NCBI GenBank assembly: GCA_031261965.1
Contig: JAISIP010000079.1
Location: forward strand, 1 to 44,587
DNA: 44,587 bases
Source of the DNA: Victivallales bacterium
GTDB taxonomy: Bacteria > Verrucomicrobiota > Lentisphaeria > Victivallales > Victivallaceae
Reading direction: 5' to 3'
The position numbers and the translations under genes are program-made. The notes beneath the pieces are model-generated. The model ran no database searches and was not told where the DNA came from. It was given only the letters and a program-made list of their open reading frames with translations. Below, in pieces: positions 19,501 to 25,870 of the stretch (its first letter is position 1; each line of letters starts with the position of its first letter).

Positions 19501-19914
19501 GGCAAACAAAACAGCGATTATTCTGTAAGCATCGTTGCCAACGAGGTTTTCCCGAAAGCGACCAACAACAACGATTTGGCGAGTGCTACAAGCGTGAATT
19601 TTGGCAAAGCAACTTTTGCCACGATGCAGGATGAGTGGGTCGGCTACGGGGATGCCGCCGATTTCTTCAGCTTCCAGCTGGATTCGGCGTCGCGGGTTGA
19701 TTTGAATCTCAATCTTTACAACCGGGCATATCAAGTGGGCAAGGATGTAAAGGTGAAATTCTACAACGTAGCGACCGGGAAAACGGTCAAGCTTGATGCC
19801 GGACTCACCACGCTCGACACGCTTGAAGCCGGTAAGTACGCAGTTTCGGTCTCGATTTCCAAGCCCGAAAAGAAATGGACGGGATACGACTTGAATATCA
19901 CCAAATTAGCGTAA
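13501..19914 (+). CDS. Giant modular beta-helix / fibronectin III / pre-peptidase-repeat protein (2137 aa)
   Basis: ATG 13501 has AGAGG about 10 bases upstream, and an in-frame stop lies only two codons before it, so no N-terminal extension is possible. There is no signal peptide: it begins MLYEFITSTRGGSISAHGNL. Residues about 1-720 are Asn/Gly/Ser/Thr-rich beta-repeats as in autotransporter passenger or pectate-lyase-like helices. Residues about 728-1640 hold about eight fibronectin-III-like modules, each ending in a strand such as YEWQLTAVDYAGQES, YSWEVAAYDRAGN or YTWSVRAVDYVGHTS. Residues about 1645-2137 hold four pre-peptidase C-terminal-like repeats marked by GWVGFGDKTDYYKF, GWVGFGDASDTYLL and EWVGYGDAADFFSF. 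Probably a cell-surface or secreted adhesin-like protein; the export route is unclear, and the C-terminal repeats may carry the signal. Confidence 0.85.
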   Translation: MLYEFITSTRGGSISAHGNLVFLDKSDFDTGGSWYYTYGSDPYLYTTDPTPVYSPITLGNGSRLVLGNTQGDYRGDSKVYNLRVDENNIQGATNAVFFNGDGEVDFTPVTGNGKLGQVDKISPRTQTIRVTNQVDSSGWTIGTGTAIPGSQNGSAYGIRSTGKLTLLSDMSANFEIDSDLNLIPYRDTRTANAPPYNTSSGNLINSAAFRVGSMQIDNNFTGVLNVSIPQLVIHHYTGAVDNNEIGAYGVLADGAFTLGRIYRGVIDAQVGNVDLLCDNINLAPAGVDPKVASVSNNTVSAIGIKGSELNFNAFNSEFTNSCEIITDVQSVSMVAISKGGDGSSSSAADNEINSIAIDGGNVTFNGKFEATLDSTISDIAIGEYNGKVFSFSGNSYNLYGVRASGAFVANKNFDGTITLKFDSPYVSGKQASVIVSNVAGIRGSSITVTNGYLRSNITINVNDDLRCASTADYICGVRASTINAAAFDGVISVTSDRTSTVAAGLLITNYFANGNDDSFDIVGSITVNGRRAAAILGSTGRDMNIRISGHVQSNDYAIFAGTYPSYSGTIIRYNTNDRVEIAAGATVIGNIELFNGRNSIIIDSNARVAGNINADLGSNNVEIVLNDYRFGSGPFPALLGTIITSQTQIDSTVHFTLNLNSVDLSNGPREYKIYSGNMEGWTSQMLAFKYQGVSGEVLADGGRYLQDGLDVSSRIEGGEVIFTVNALPTDVAELNAVKNLTESYDHNAETVTLGWDITGTQGSFEVEYRITGGTAQGGTIVQLVSDSKRSITLSNIEAGQTVAWRIRQNIGNGDRTSVWSDGKDVIMQPVDYVYSKVEGVDFEFSGFSGASAVANLEWDPGAEYSEGLKGYVVRYFQVKNRIVGDIPWETTAVMTKYVTAPELLVSGLTNLQYFYWQVQTVDKIDENGEWVIDPNNWVDGEIFKVYDDDTTPPWFVDGQGAILDSAVNWADPTKIDPLETKTMDPYLEWASATDDRSGVSRYTLRFRVRGSGSEWISCDVPVEDDTQKVFTFQLSDWIAKNPTAGVQLLTNATYEWQLTAVDYAGQESSALTGSWAAETKRPVLDAASVVSTVSWNTSRSALSVSVKWDPATTETGYSKVLRYELQYRVSGSEDSWTTRVFSVKGEPLSWAGNLANNDWDYRLTAYNTAGNASVSVNGKWLADNVAPVYIDETVTNVTNTYDLANKLNTLNFTWSNATDNSATRPNSGMDRFELAYYDEEGVRVVLGTFAYDSRKALYNYSITVGRGGRLALPEGIYSWEVAAYDRAGNVTAVSGNSFTIDTEPPKGALSNLQFYGLATGYTINEPNGDQRSSGFGLPPYTPSSSSVVDFVVTDIYVDFMFDSTYADNSGEVVYLVQICDSAKFTGSRLYEFTTTDTTLRLDDTNGYGAGCMANTSSHEVYWRVMAMDGMGNATGNWYNGSMFYFTTEGYNITDIDNPTNIESTNDSVNLNSVYLNWSASSDIFGVEKYEIKYTKKGGTTTTISVSAVDISKTLTLADGDYTWSVRAVDYVGHTSAWTAGNAFTIDVTAPVWNNGAGLAITSSPGSKDIAFAWRAASDAHLAGYVLIIDKKTSTGNVSTTVTIRDPKATNYILYNQDDGDYSFTLYAADSFGNVSNASNLVNTSVDTSEDAGQTMATAKNLPWGVKDQQTIGGSDTEDWFTARFTGAATLNITVSGVANLNGKSSGVKLTVYSADGRKIKSYSVKPGDKALPGLLWDTAKYGNRYYLKVVSASSKSTAKYGVVAQQDLFETATKNVDFGSAASLKLTSAGYGSFKNGWVGFGDKTDYYKFSTTEDGALTVNLTMRQQTEKTKYKVTLYNSVGKKIKSVTVKGELGTLNNIFKKDVLALKGTYYLAIDAGDKGKGKHNGYYDFTVDHDYFLDLDEVNDGKSYTVSTATNTSISGWVGFGDASDTYLLRAGAGAYSVSINGVSAKLKVTLRDATTGKKVKSWSVSEPNKLLLDHSLLKGNTYLEVKASDNGKGKQNSDYSVSIVANEVFPKATNNNDLASATSVNFGKATFATMQDEWVGYGDAADFFSFQLDSASRVDLNLNLYNRAYQVGKDVKVKFYNVATGKTVKLDAGLTTLDTLEAGKYAVSVSISKPEKKWTGYDLNITKLA

Positions 19915-19937
19915 AATCGACGTTTAACAAAATCATC

Positions 19938-19972
19938 ACCTCCGTTCGGGATGTCCGGGCGGAGGTTTTTTT
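19938..19972 (+). terminator. Rho-independent terminator of the giant gene
   Basis: ACCTCCG (19938-19944) pairs with CGGAGGT (19960-19966), with a small inner CGG/CCG stem in the loop, followed by a run of T to 19972. It begins 23 bases after the stop codon. Confidence 0.9.
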
Positions 19973-19990
19973 GTCTGTACGGACGAATAA

Positions 19991-20197
19991 ATGCGGAATG
20001 CGGTCAGCCGAGAGGCAGGAACAAATGGCAGATGCCGCTTTCTAACAGTTGATGCCTACCGTGAGGCACGCGGATTCTATGAGAAAAATGGCTTTGTCAT
20101 TGCCGAACTTCCTAATGAAGAAACCAATGCAAATAGTATGACAATTCCCATGTTTTATGATTTGCGCCGGGTGGATTACCCCAAATCATTGCCGTAA
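19991..20197 (+). pseudogene. C-terminal remnant of a GNAT acetyltransferase
   Basis: An open frame of 68 codons. Its peptide CRFLTVDAYREARGFYEKNG, followed by FVIAEL and later MFYDLRRV, is the characteristic C-terminal part of GNAT N-acetyltransferases (the VDA..A..FYEKNGF strand-helix). The acetyl-CoA-binding R/Q-x-x-G-x-G/A motif and the whole N-terminal half are missing; upstream sequence is the terminator of the giant gene. No ribosome site is visible. It therefore looks like a 5'-deleted gene, possibly once a toxin-type acetyltransferase. It could instead be a short expressed fragment, which I consider unlikely. Confidence 0.65.
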
Positions 20198-20219
20198 AGA
20201 AGTTCGAGTGGTCTTGAGC

Positions 20220-20582
20220 TTATCTGGGGCAATCGCAAGAGAATACCACGTTAACGCCGGTGTTTTCCACATCGGCAATCAGTACCTCGCCCCGTTTGAC
20301 AGGGATTTTTATTTGCATGGTGTAAAGTCGGTTGAGCAACTGGTCGATATGCCGTTTCGGCAACGGTTCTGAAGTGCGAACCGGGACGCGTGAAATTATT
20401 GCGGAATCACACGCAACCGTGGCAGTCACGACCCGGCGCGGATCGGTGAGTTCATTTTGCGCGTATGTTTCACCCCGCGGACAACGGTTGCCGTTGATTT
20501 CCCATTTGGCGGAATCGGATTCGCGCTTGGCACTCAGGTGACAGCCGATCGGGCAATTTATGCAAATTAGTCTCTTTTCCAT
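20220..20582 (-). CDS. DUF1667 cysteine-rich protein
   Basis: 120 residues from ATG 20582. The N-terminus MEKRLICINCPIGCHLSA has the C-x2-C-x3-C pattern, followed by a fourth Cys in NGNRCPRGETYAQNE, which suggests an Fe-S cluster or metal site. The remainder (DPRRVVTATV, PVRTSEPLPK) is characteristic of DUF1667. In Firmicutes and spirochaetes this family is encoded with GlpA- and GlpB-like flavoproteins, exactly as here, 5 bases behind the FAD oxidoreductase. It probably acts as a small electron carrier or subunit of that complex; this role is inferred from gene order. Confidence 0.85.
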   Translation of the reverse strand: MEKRLICINCPIGCHLSAKRESDSAKWEINGNRCPRGETYAQNELTDPRRVVTATVACDSAIISRVPVRTSEPLPKRHIDQLLNRLYTMQIKIPVKRGEVLIADVENTGVNVVFSCDCPR

Positions 20583-20587
20583 ATACT

Positions 20588-21844
20588 TTACGCCTCCTCT
20601 TTTAATCTAAAGACGAGTTTTCCGGGAGTCTTCAATATTTCGGCGGGGAGTTCGATTTTTAGCATTTCCGCCGGTTTGACATAGGTGAATTTTCGCTTCC
20701 AAATCACTTTATTGTTTAACTCGGCCTCAAGCAAGGCGACATCGCTGACAATCAGCGGACGAAATGAAAACGTGCATTTTTCCCCGGTGTTGAAACAATT
20801 GGGAATCACGTATTTGAGGTTAGATTCGACAGTTACACAATTATTGTCGCTATGCAGTTTCCCGTCAAGATAACGAACTATCGATTTTCCTGCCTCGGAG
20901 GACTCCTCGGAAACGAAATCAACCAAGTCATGTACGTGCAAGACGTTTCCCCCGGCGAAAACTCCGGGAACAGAGGTCTGCAAATTCGCATCGACCACCG
21001 CTCCGCCGGTCGCGGGATTCAGCTCGACATTCAGTTGGATGGAAAGCTCATTCTCAGGGATCAAGCCGACTGAAAAAAGTACCGTGTCGCATTCGATGCG
21101 AAATTGGCGATCAAGTTGCGCAATCCCGTTTTCAAGTGGTGCAATATCCACGTACTGAACCCGTTCACGCCCGGCGATATTTACCATGGCGTGTTCCAGA
21201 TAAAGCGGAATTCCGAAATCATCCAGACACTGCACCACGTTTCGGGTCAACCCCGACGGATACGGCATGATTTCGACCACCGCTTTGACTTCAACCCCGC
21301 TCCAGCAGAGGCGACGCGCCATGATTAAACCGATGTCGCCGGAGCCGACAATGACCGCGCTTTTGCCCGGCAACATACCTTCGATATTCAGCAATTTTTG
21401 GGCGGCTCCTGCGGTGAATACCCCCGCCGGGCGACTACCCGGAATCGCGAGATTGCCGCGGTTTCGCTCCCGGCAACCCATGCCAAGGAAGATTGCCCGA
21501 ACTCTGATTAGCGAAACTCCGTCATCGGCGGAGTATGCCAAAAGCTCGAAACTTCCGTCCGGCAATCGCTTAAGATCCGATACGGTCGTGTTGGTCTTGC
21601 AATTGATGTTCGGTGATTTTGTCAGAGCTGCCACGCGATCGGCATACTCCGGACCGGTCAACTCCTCTTTGAAGTAACGCAATCCGAAACCGTTGTGAAT
21701 GCACTGACGCAAGATTCCGCCGAGTTGCTCCTCGCGGTCGATAAGGACGACACGGTGAGGGCTTTTGGCGATTTCGGCGGCGGCGGCAAGCCCGGCGGCA
21801 CCCGCTCCGATGACGGCGACATCGTAGTTGAATTCGTGAATCAT
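20588..21844 (-). CDS. FAD/NAD(P)-dependent oxidoreductase, second gene of the glp-like cluster
   Basis: 418 residues from ATG 21844, overlapping the stop of the upstream gene (ATGA). The N-terminal dinucleotide fold is YDVAVIGAGAAGLAAAAEI (about 8-26). A redox-type segment, GGILRQCIHNGFGL, follows; a second nucleotide-binding motif SAVIVGSGDIGLIMARR lies near 180; and FAD contacts appear in TSVPGVFAGGNVLHVHDLVD. The C-terminal ~90 residues form a beta-rich tail. It belongs to the pyridine nucleotide-disulfide oxidoreductase superfamily and probably passes electrons from the GlpA-like subunit to an acceptor. The true substrate is not proven. Confidence 0.85.
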   Translation of the reverse strand: MIHEFNYDVAVIGAGAAGLAAAAEIAKSPHRVVLIDREEQLGGILRQCIHNGFGLRYFKEELTGPEYADRVAALTKSPNINCKTNTTVSDLKRLPDGSFELLAYSADDGVSLIRVRAIFLGMGCRERNRGNLAIPGSRPAGVFTAGAAQKLLNIEGMLPGKSAVIVGSGDIGLIMARRLCWSGVEVKAVVEIMPYPSGLTRNVVQCLDDFGIPLYLEHAMVNIAGRERVQYVDIAPLENGIAQLDRQFRIECDTVLFSVGLIPENELSIQLNVELNPATGGAVVDANLQTSVPGVFAGGNVLHVHDLVDFVSEESSEAGKSIVRYLDGKLHSDNNCVTVESNLKYVIPNCFNTGEKCTFSFRPLIVSDVALLEAELNNKVIWKRKFTYVKPAEMLKIELPAEILKTPGKLVFRLKEEA

Positions 21845-23307
21845 TTCGCCGTCTCCCGAGTTGTGTTGACTGTGAGAATTCCGAGTTTACCGCCGAGCAA
21901 GAGGCTTCCCCCCCCTTTTTTGGTCAGCTCTTCCATAGGAATGCCGCTTTCGCGACTGATGATCTTCATGATTTTTGCCGAGCAAAAACCGCCTTGACAG
22001 CATCCCATGCCGGCGCGGGTGTAAAACTTCACCCCGTCTAAAGTGGTATGCCCTTTGCGGACGGCTTCGATGATCTCTGCGGCGGAAATTTTTTCACAGC
22101 GGCAGACCAGGTGAGTGTAGGTCGGATTTTGGGCGTGGAGTTCGTCGAGAGCTTCAGGCGTTTCGTGGCGAAATTCGTGGCGGGGCAAATTGCGGTATGC
22201 GATATGCTCTTTTTCCGTCAACTCAAGACCATCTTGTTTAAGCAGATCTTTGACATATCCGCCGATCGCGGGCGAGGCGGTAAGTCCCGGCGACTGAATT
22301 CCGGCAACTTGGACAAAATGCGGTACTTGTTTGGATAAATCTATATAAAAATCCTCGTCTTCAAGTACCGGGCGCAGCCCCGCAAACGAGGTGATAATAT
22401 CACGGGGTGAAATGCCGTTGATCATACGGCTTACCAAGGTGACTATGTGTTGCATATGATCCGCGCTGGTGGTGGTGTCGAGCTTGTCTTCGGTGGGGTC
22501 GGCGGTGGGTCCGATCATCGTGGTTCCTTCGGCGGTCGGGATGACCAAAATCCCCTTTGACTCCCGGCTCGGCACCGGAAAAATCACCTTTTGGGGTCGC
22601 GCTTTTGAGTTGCGGTCAAGCAGATACTCTTCGCCTTTGCGGGCGTGAATCGCAAACTTTTCCGCGCCGCAGACGGCGGAAACGCGGTCGGCGAAAAGTC
22701 CGGCGGCATTTACAACGAAACGGGCTTTGATTTTTCTCCCGTCATCGGCGGTCAATGTCCAGAGATTGTTGCGGTATTCGCCGGAAATCACCTCAAAATT
22801 GCAAAATAGCTCGCATCCGTTTTTTTGCGCCGACTCAACGAGGCTGAAGACGTAGCGATATGGCTCTATGGTACCGCCGCCGGGAGCGTGGAAACCGCCG
22901 ACGACTTCAGGATTCAGCTTCGGCTCCAGTTGGAGCAACCGATCGCGTCCGCACATTTCAAGGTTACGCACGCCATTGTCAAGGCCCTGCTTGTAAAGCT
23001 TGCGTACCGTGCTCATCTGCTCTTCGGTGAAAGCTACAACCAATATCCCGTTGCGTTGAAACGGAAAATCAAGCTCATATTGCAGCTGGTCAAACATCAA
23101 GTTGCCGAGGATTTCGAGCTTGGCCTTGAGGGTTTTTTTCGCCGAGTGGTGGAATCCGCCGTGGATGATCCCGGAATTCGCTTTTGACACGCCGAAGCCC
23201 ACGTCCGCCCATCGTTCGATTAAGGCGATTTTCAGGTCGTAGCGCGAGAGTTGCCACGCCGTTGACGCGCCGGAAACGCCCGCGCCGACAATGACTACAT
23301 CATACAT
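21841..23307 (-). CDS. GlpA-like FAD-dependent dehydrogenase with C-terminal [2Fe-2S] domain
   Basis: 488 residues from ATG 23307 (AAGGAAA upstream). Residues about 1-360 are a DAO-type flavoprotein, with YDVVIVGAGVSGASTAWQLS at the start and HGGFHHSAKKTLKAKL following. It ends with a BFD-like [2Fe-2S]-binding domain whose cysteines are seen in HLVCRCEKISAAEI and AGMGCCQGGFCSAKIM. This is the architecture of anaerobic glycerol-3-phosphate dehydrogenase subunit A and related 2-hydroxyacid oxidases. First gene of a three-gene minus-strand operon with the FAD oxidoreductase and the DUF1667 protein. Glycerol-3-phosphate is the likely substrate, although glpK, glpF and glpC are not nearby. Confidence 0.85.
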   Translation of the reverse strand: MYDVVIVGAGVSGASTAWQLSRYDLKIALIERWADVGFGVSKANSGIIHGGFHHSAKKTLKAKLEILGNLMFDQLQYELDFPFQRNGILVVAFTEEQMSTVRKLYKQGLDNGVRNLEMCGRDRLLQLEPKLNPEVVGGFHAPGGGTIEPYRYVFSLVESAQKNGCELFCNFEVISGEYRNNLWTLTADDGRKIKARFVVNAAGLFADRVSAVCGAEKFAIHARKGEEYLLDRNSKARPQKVIFPVPSRESKGILVIPTAEGTTMIGPTADPTEDKLDTTTSADHMQHIVTLVSRMINGISPRDIITSFAGLRPVLEDEDFYIDLSKQVPHFVQVAGIQSPGLTASPAIGGYVKDLLKQDGLELTEKEHIAYRNLPRHEFRHETPEALDELHAQNPTYTHLVCRCEKISAAEIIEAVRKGHTTLDGVKFYTRAGMGCCQGGFCSAKIMKIISRESGIPMEELTKKGGGSLLLGGKLGILTVNTTRETAK

Positions 23308-23346
23308 AGTATTTCCTTTTGTGGCTAATGGTGCAATTGGCTCTAT

Positions 23347-23364
23347 GGAATCTCTAAAAAATCC
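23347..23364. repeat. Decayed arm of the dispersed CTCTAAAAAC repeat
   Basis: GGAATCTCTAAAAAATCC keeps the TCTCTAAAAA core but differs at both ends. It sits 40 bases upstream of the GlpA-like gene start, within its leader or promoter region. Confidence 0.45.
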
Positions 23365-23451
23365 GCAAAAACATAGCTCTGATTTTGGGAAATGCCAAAT
23401 TTTTAATGAGTGTTTTCTGTTTTTTTGCCGATTTTTTTGGTCAAATCAAAA

Positions 23452-23492
23452 CCATAACTCTTTTTGGAATTTGTACCTAAAAAGAGTTATGG
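23452..23492. promoter_or_regulatory. Perfect 14-bp inverted repeat in the 418-base gap between divergent genes
   Basis: CCATAACTCTTTTT (23452-23465) and AAAAAGAGTTATGG (23479-23492) are exact reverse complements separated by 13 bases. The gap 23308-23725 separates the GlpA-like operon (minus) from the GH28-like gene (plus). Downstream on the minus strand is TTTTG, so it could be a terminator-like hairpin; it could also be an operator. A 5-bp TAACC/GGTTA repeat occurs at about 23567-23581. No convincing gene was seen in this gap. Confidence 0.5.
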
Positions 23493-23642
23493 AGCTAATG
23501 CCCGATCAAAATATTTCCGCGGCTTAAGTTGATTTCTTCGTTGCCTTGCTGTATCTTAATTGTCATTAACCTGTCGGGTTAGTTTATATGGTTGCTTTTG
23601 TTAATCATAATATACTGCTAACCAGCAGGCTATATAAATTTA

Positions 23643-23673
23643 GGCTACCTCAACCCAGTTTTTGGAGATACCC
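23643..23673. repeat. Internally deleted copy of the dispersed CTCTAAAAAC repeat
   Basis: GGCTACCTC is joined directly to CAACCCAGTTTTTGGAGATACCC-type sequence (about 31 bases, 23643-23673). The same two ends occur in the intact copy at 29801-29854, where they flank a further 23 bases, so this looks like an internal deletion of that form. Confidence 0.65.
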
Positions 23674-23725
23674 TTTATTATTGAGTTTTTTAAGTTTTCT
23701 TTACGGAATCGGGAATAGGATAATC

Positions 23726-24994
23726 ATGGAAATTTATGCAGACGTGAGAACTTTTGGTGCTTGTGGTGACGGTGTGGCCAATGACACTGAAGCCATTCAG
23801 AAGGCTATTGATTCAGGTCATGTTGCCTACCTGCCGACAGGGAATTACCGTTCCGGCACAATTTATTTACGCAATCATACCGGAATTGTCCTTGGTTCGG
23901 GTGCGATACTGGTAGCCAGCCCCGACGCGACTGATTACAACACCGATAATTACTGTGAGCAGAACCGGGTGATCACATCCGAACTGGTTTCCGGCCGGCA
24001 TCTGATTTCGGCGGTCGGCGTTGAAGACATCCTCATCGGCGGAGAAGGTGTAATTGATGGTTGCTTTAGTCAATGGATGTCGGAGCCGGATGAATCGCTC
24101 GGCGTAACTCCCCCATTCTTTAAACGAACGCCGGAACGTCTCGGACAGATGATTTTTCTCTGTGAATGTTCCAAAGTTCGCATTCGTGATGTGGAATTGA
24201 CCAATGCCCCCTATTGGCATTGTTATCTTCACGGTTGCGAGGACGTACGCATTTCCGGCGTGCGGATTTTTGCCAATCCCGGAGTAATCAACAATGACGG
24301 CATCGACATCGATAGCTGCCGGTATGTTGTTATTAGCGATTGCATCATCCGAACGGCCGATGACTGCCTGACTTTACGCGGATTAGATGAGCCGTTGAAG
24401 AAAAAACGTGCTTGTGAATATATTACAGTGACGAATTGTATTTTTTCCAGCAGCTTCGCCAACGCGATCCGCATCGGGGTCGGCGGTGGATCGATTCGGC
24501 ATGCGTTGTTCAGCAATATTTCGATTTCCGACAGTCGCACCGGGATTTGCATCGTGTCGCGTTACTGGTCAGAGGAAATTGGCGTAGAGATTTTCGATAT
24601 CTCCTTCGATCATCTTCAAATTCATGCCAGGCGACCATTTAATCTCAAGCTGGACAACTATCGAACACCGGAAGCACCTTGTACTCGTGGAATCAGCGAT
24701 ATCACGTTCAGCAATATCACCGGTTCAGGCGAGCTTTCGATTTTTCTGACAGGAACACTTCCTGGTCAGTTGAAGAACATTCGATTTGTCAATGTGGATT
24801 TTCGATACGGAGGCAAAGGCATCGCGCCGGATCGCGATGAAAACGGGAAATGGGGATGCGCCTCGACAGATGCGGTCTTTGAGCTTGAACACACAACGAA
24901 TGTGCTTTTCGATCACGTGGTGATTCGACACGAAAATGACAATTGGGTCACCGACATCCGCGAAACCGAATGTACCGACACAATTTGGCGTTGA
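23726..24994 (+). CDS. Glycoside hydrolase family 28-like (polygalacturonase-like) protein
   Basis: 422 residues from ATG 23726 (ATAGGA just upstream). The N-terminus IYADVRTFGACGDGVANDTE is the usual pectate-lyase/GH28 opening. GH28 acidic motifs appear as VINNDGIDIDSC (about 187-198) and TADDC (about 211-215). The expected G-H-G motif after these is replaced by SSSFANAIRIGVGGGS, with no His. No signal peptide is evident, so the protein would be cytoplasmic, acting on imported oligosaccharides, or inactive. Base composition is between that of the core genes and the AT-rich restriction-modification genes that follow. Confidence 0.75.
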   Translation: MEIYADVRTFGACGDGVANDTEAIQKAIDSGHVAYLPTGNYRSGTIYLRNHTGIVLGSGAILVASPDATDYNTDNYCEQNRVITSELVSGRHLISAVGVEDILIGGEGVIDGCFSQWMSEPDESLGVTPPFFKRTPERLGQMIFLCECSKVRIRDVELTNAPYWHCYLHGCEDVRISGVRIFANPGVINNDGIDIDSCRYVVISDCIIRTADDCLTLRGLDEPLKKKRACEYITVTNCIFSSSFANAIRIGVGGGSIRHALFSNISISDSRTGICIVSRYWSEEIGVEIFDISFDHLQIHARRPFNLKLDNYRTPEAPCTRGISDITFSNITGSGELSIFLTGTLPGQLKNIRFVNVDFRYGGKGIAPDRDENGKWGCASTDAVFELEHTTNVLFDHVVIRHENDNWVTDIRETECTDTIWR

Positions 24995-25180
24995 AAAAAT
25001 GCCGTTGGCTTTTGTAAATTGCTTATGAGTACCTCTATACTGTTGGCTTGGATCATTATAATATGTAGTAAATCAACATCTTATACAAATTTTGAAATAT
25101 GGGAATTGTAAAACTACGATTTGCAGAAACATGCATAAAGCGATATATTGCCATCATTACTCGAAAAGGACACTACGGAA

Positions 25181-25870
25181 ATGAGCCGGGAAATTGTTAC
25201 AAACGCGATAAAAGAACCGTTGACATTGGAGAAACTTTATATTGCTGCTAAAAATTTTTGTGTGGAAGCCAGTTCATTGGATTATCCCGAATTAGTAGGC
25301 GTTACCGACGGTAAAGCCGTGGGTACTTTTATCGAGCATAGACTGAAACGTTATTTATCGAGTCGTTTTTTCATAGAAATCGGCAATAGCGCGTCAGGAA
25401 TTGATCTGCCGTCTCCAGAGATAAATACCGATATAAAAGTAACGTCTCATCGGCAACCTCAATCCTCTTGTCCATATAAATCTTCACGGCAGAAAATTTT
25501 CGGTCTCGGGTATAATTTACTTGTGTTGGTCTATGACAAAAAGGATGAAAACAAGACCAGTCGATTGAATTTTATAAATTGCACCTTTATTTCAAAAGAG
25601 CGAACTGCGGATTTTACAACAACCAAGCGTCTGCTTGAGATGATAAAAGACGGGGCAAACAAAGCAGATATTGCCGGATATTTTGCCGATAGAAATATAC
25701 CGGGAGATGAAATAACGTTTGATCAATTGGCGGATGAAGTGCTAAGTCATCATATAGTTCAGGGATATTTAACCATATCCAATGCTTTGCAATGGCGATT
25801 GCAATATCAAAGAGTTATCTCTCTTGAAAATAGCGTTAGTGGAATCGAAAACTATGACTACCGTAAATAG
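25181..25870 (+). CDS. Type II restriction endonuclease (PD-(D/E)XK type)
   Basis: 229 residues from ATG 25181 (AAGGA 11 bases upstream; a TTG at 25148 is less likely). The active site is probably Asp75 in SGIDLPS plus Asp84-x-Lys86 in INTDIKVTS, a PD-(D/E)XK arrangement. The downstream segment QKIFGLGYNLLVLVYDKK resembles type II enzyme cores. It overlaps the methyltransferase gene by 17 bases, forming a compact restriction-modification pair. Recognition sequence cannot be read. The gene is clearly richer in A+T than its neighbours, as is usual for acquired systems. No controller (C) protein is seen. An isolated TATAAT at 25057-25062 might be its -10 box. Confidence 0.82.
   Translation: MSREIVTNAIKEPLTLEKLYIAAKNFCVEASSLDYPELVGVTDGKAVGTFIEHRLKRYLSSRFFIEIGNSASGIDLPSPEINTDIKVTSHRQPQSSCPYKSSRQKIFGLGYNLLVLVYDKKDENKTSRLNFINCTFISKERTADFTTTKRLLEMIKDGANKADIAGYFADRNIPGDEITFDQLADEVLSHHIVQGYLTISNALQWRLQYQRVISLENSVSGIENYDYRK

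Noticed and set aside
23291-23527. 78-codon plus-strand frame in the glp-GH28 gap
   Set aside because: Starts antisense inside the GlpA-like gene; composition is that of non-coding AT-rich sequence, and the inverted repeat lies within it.
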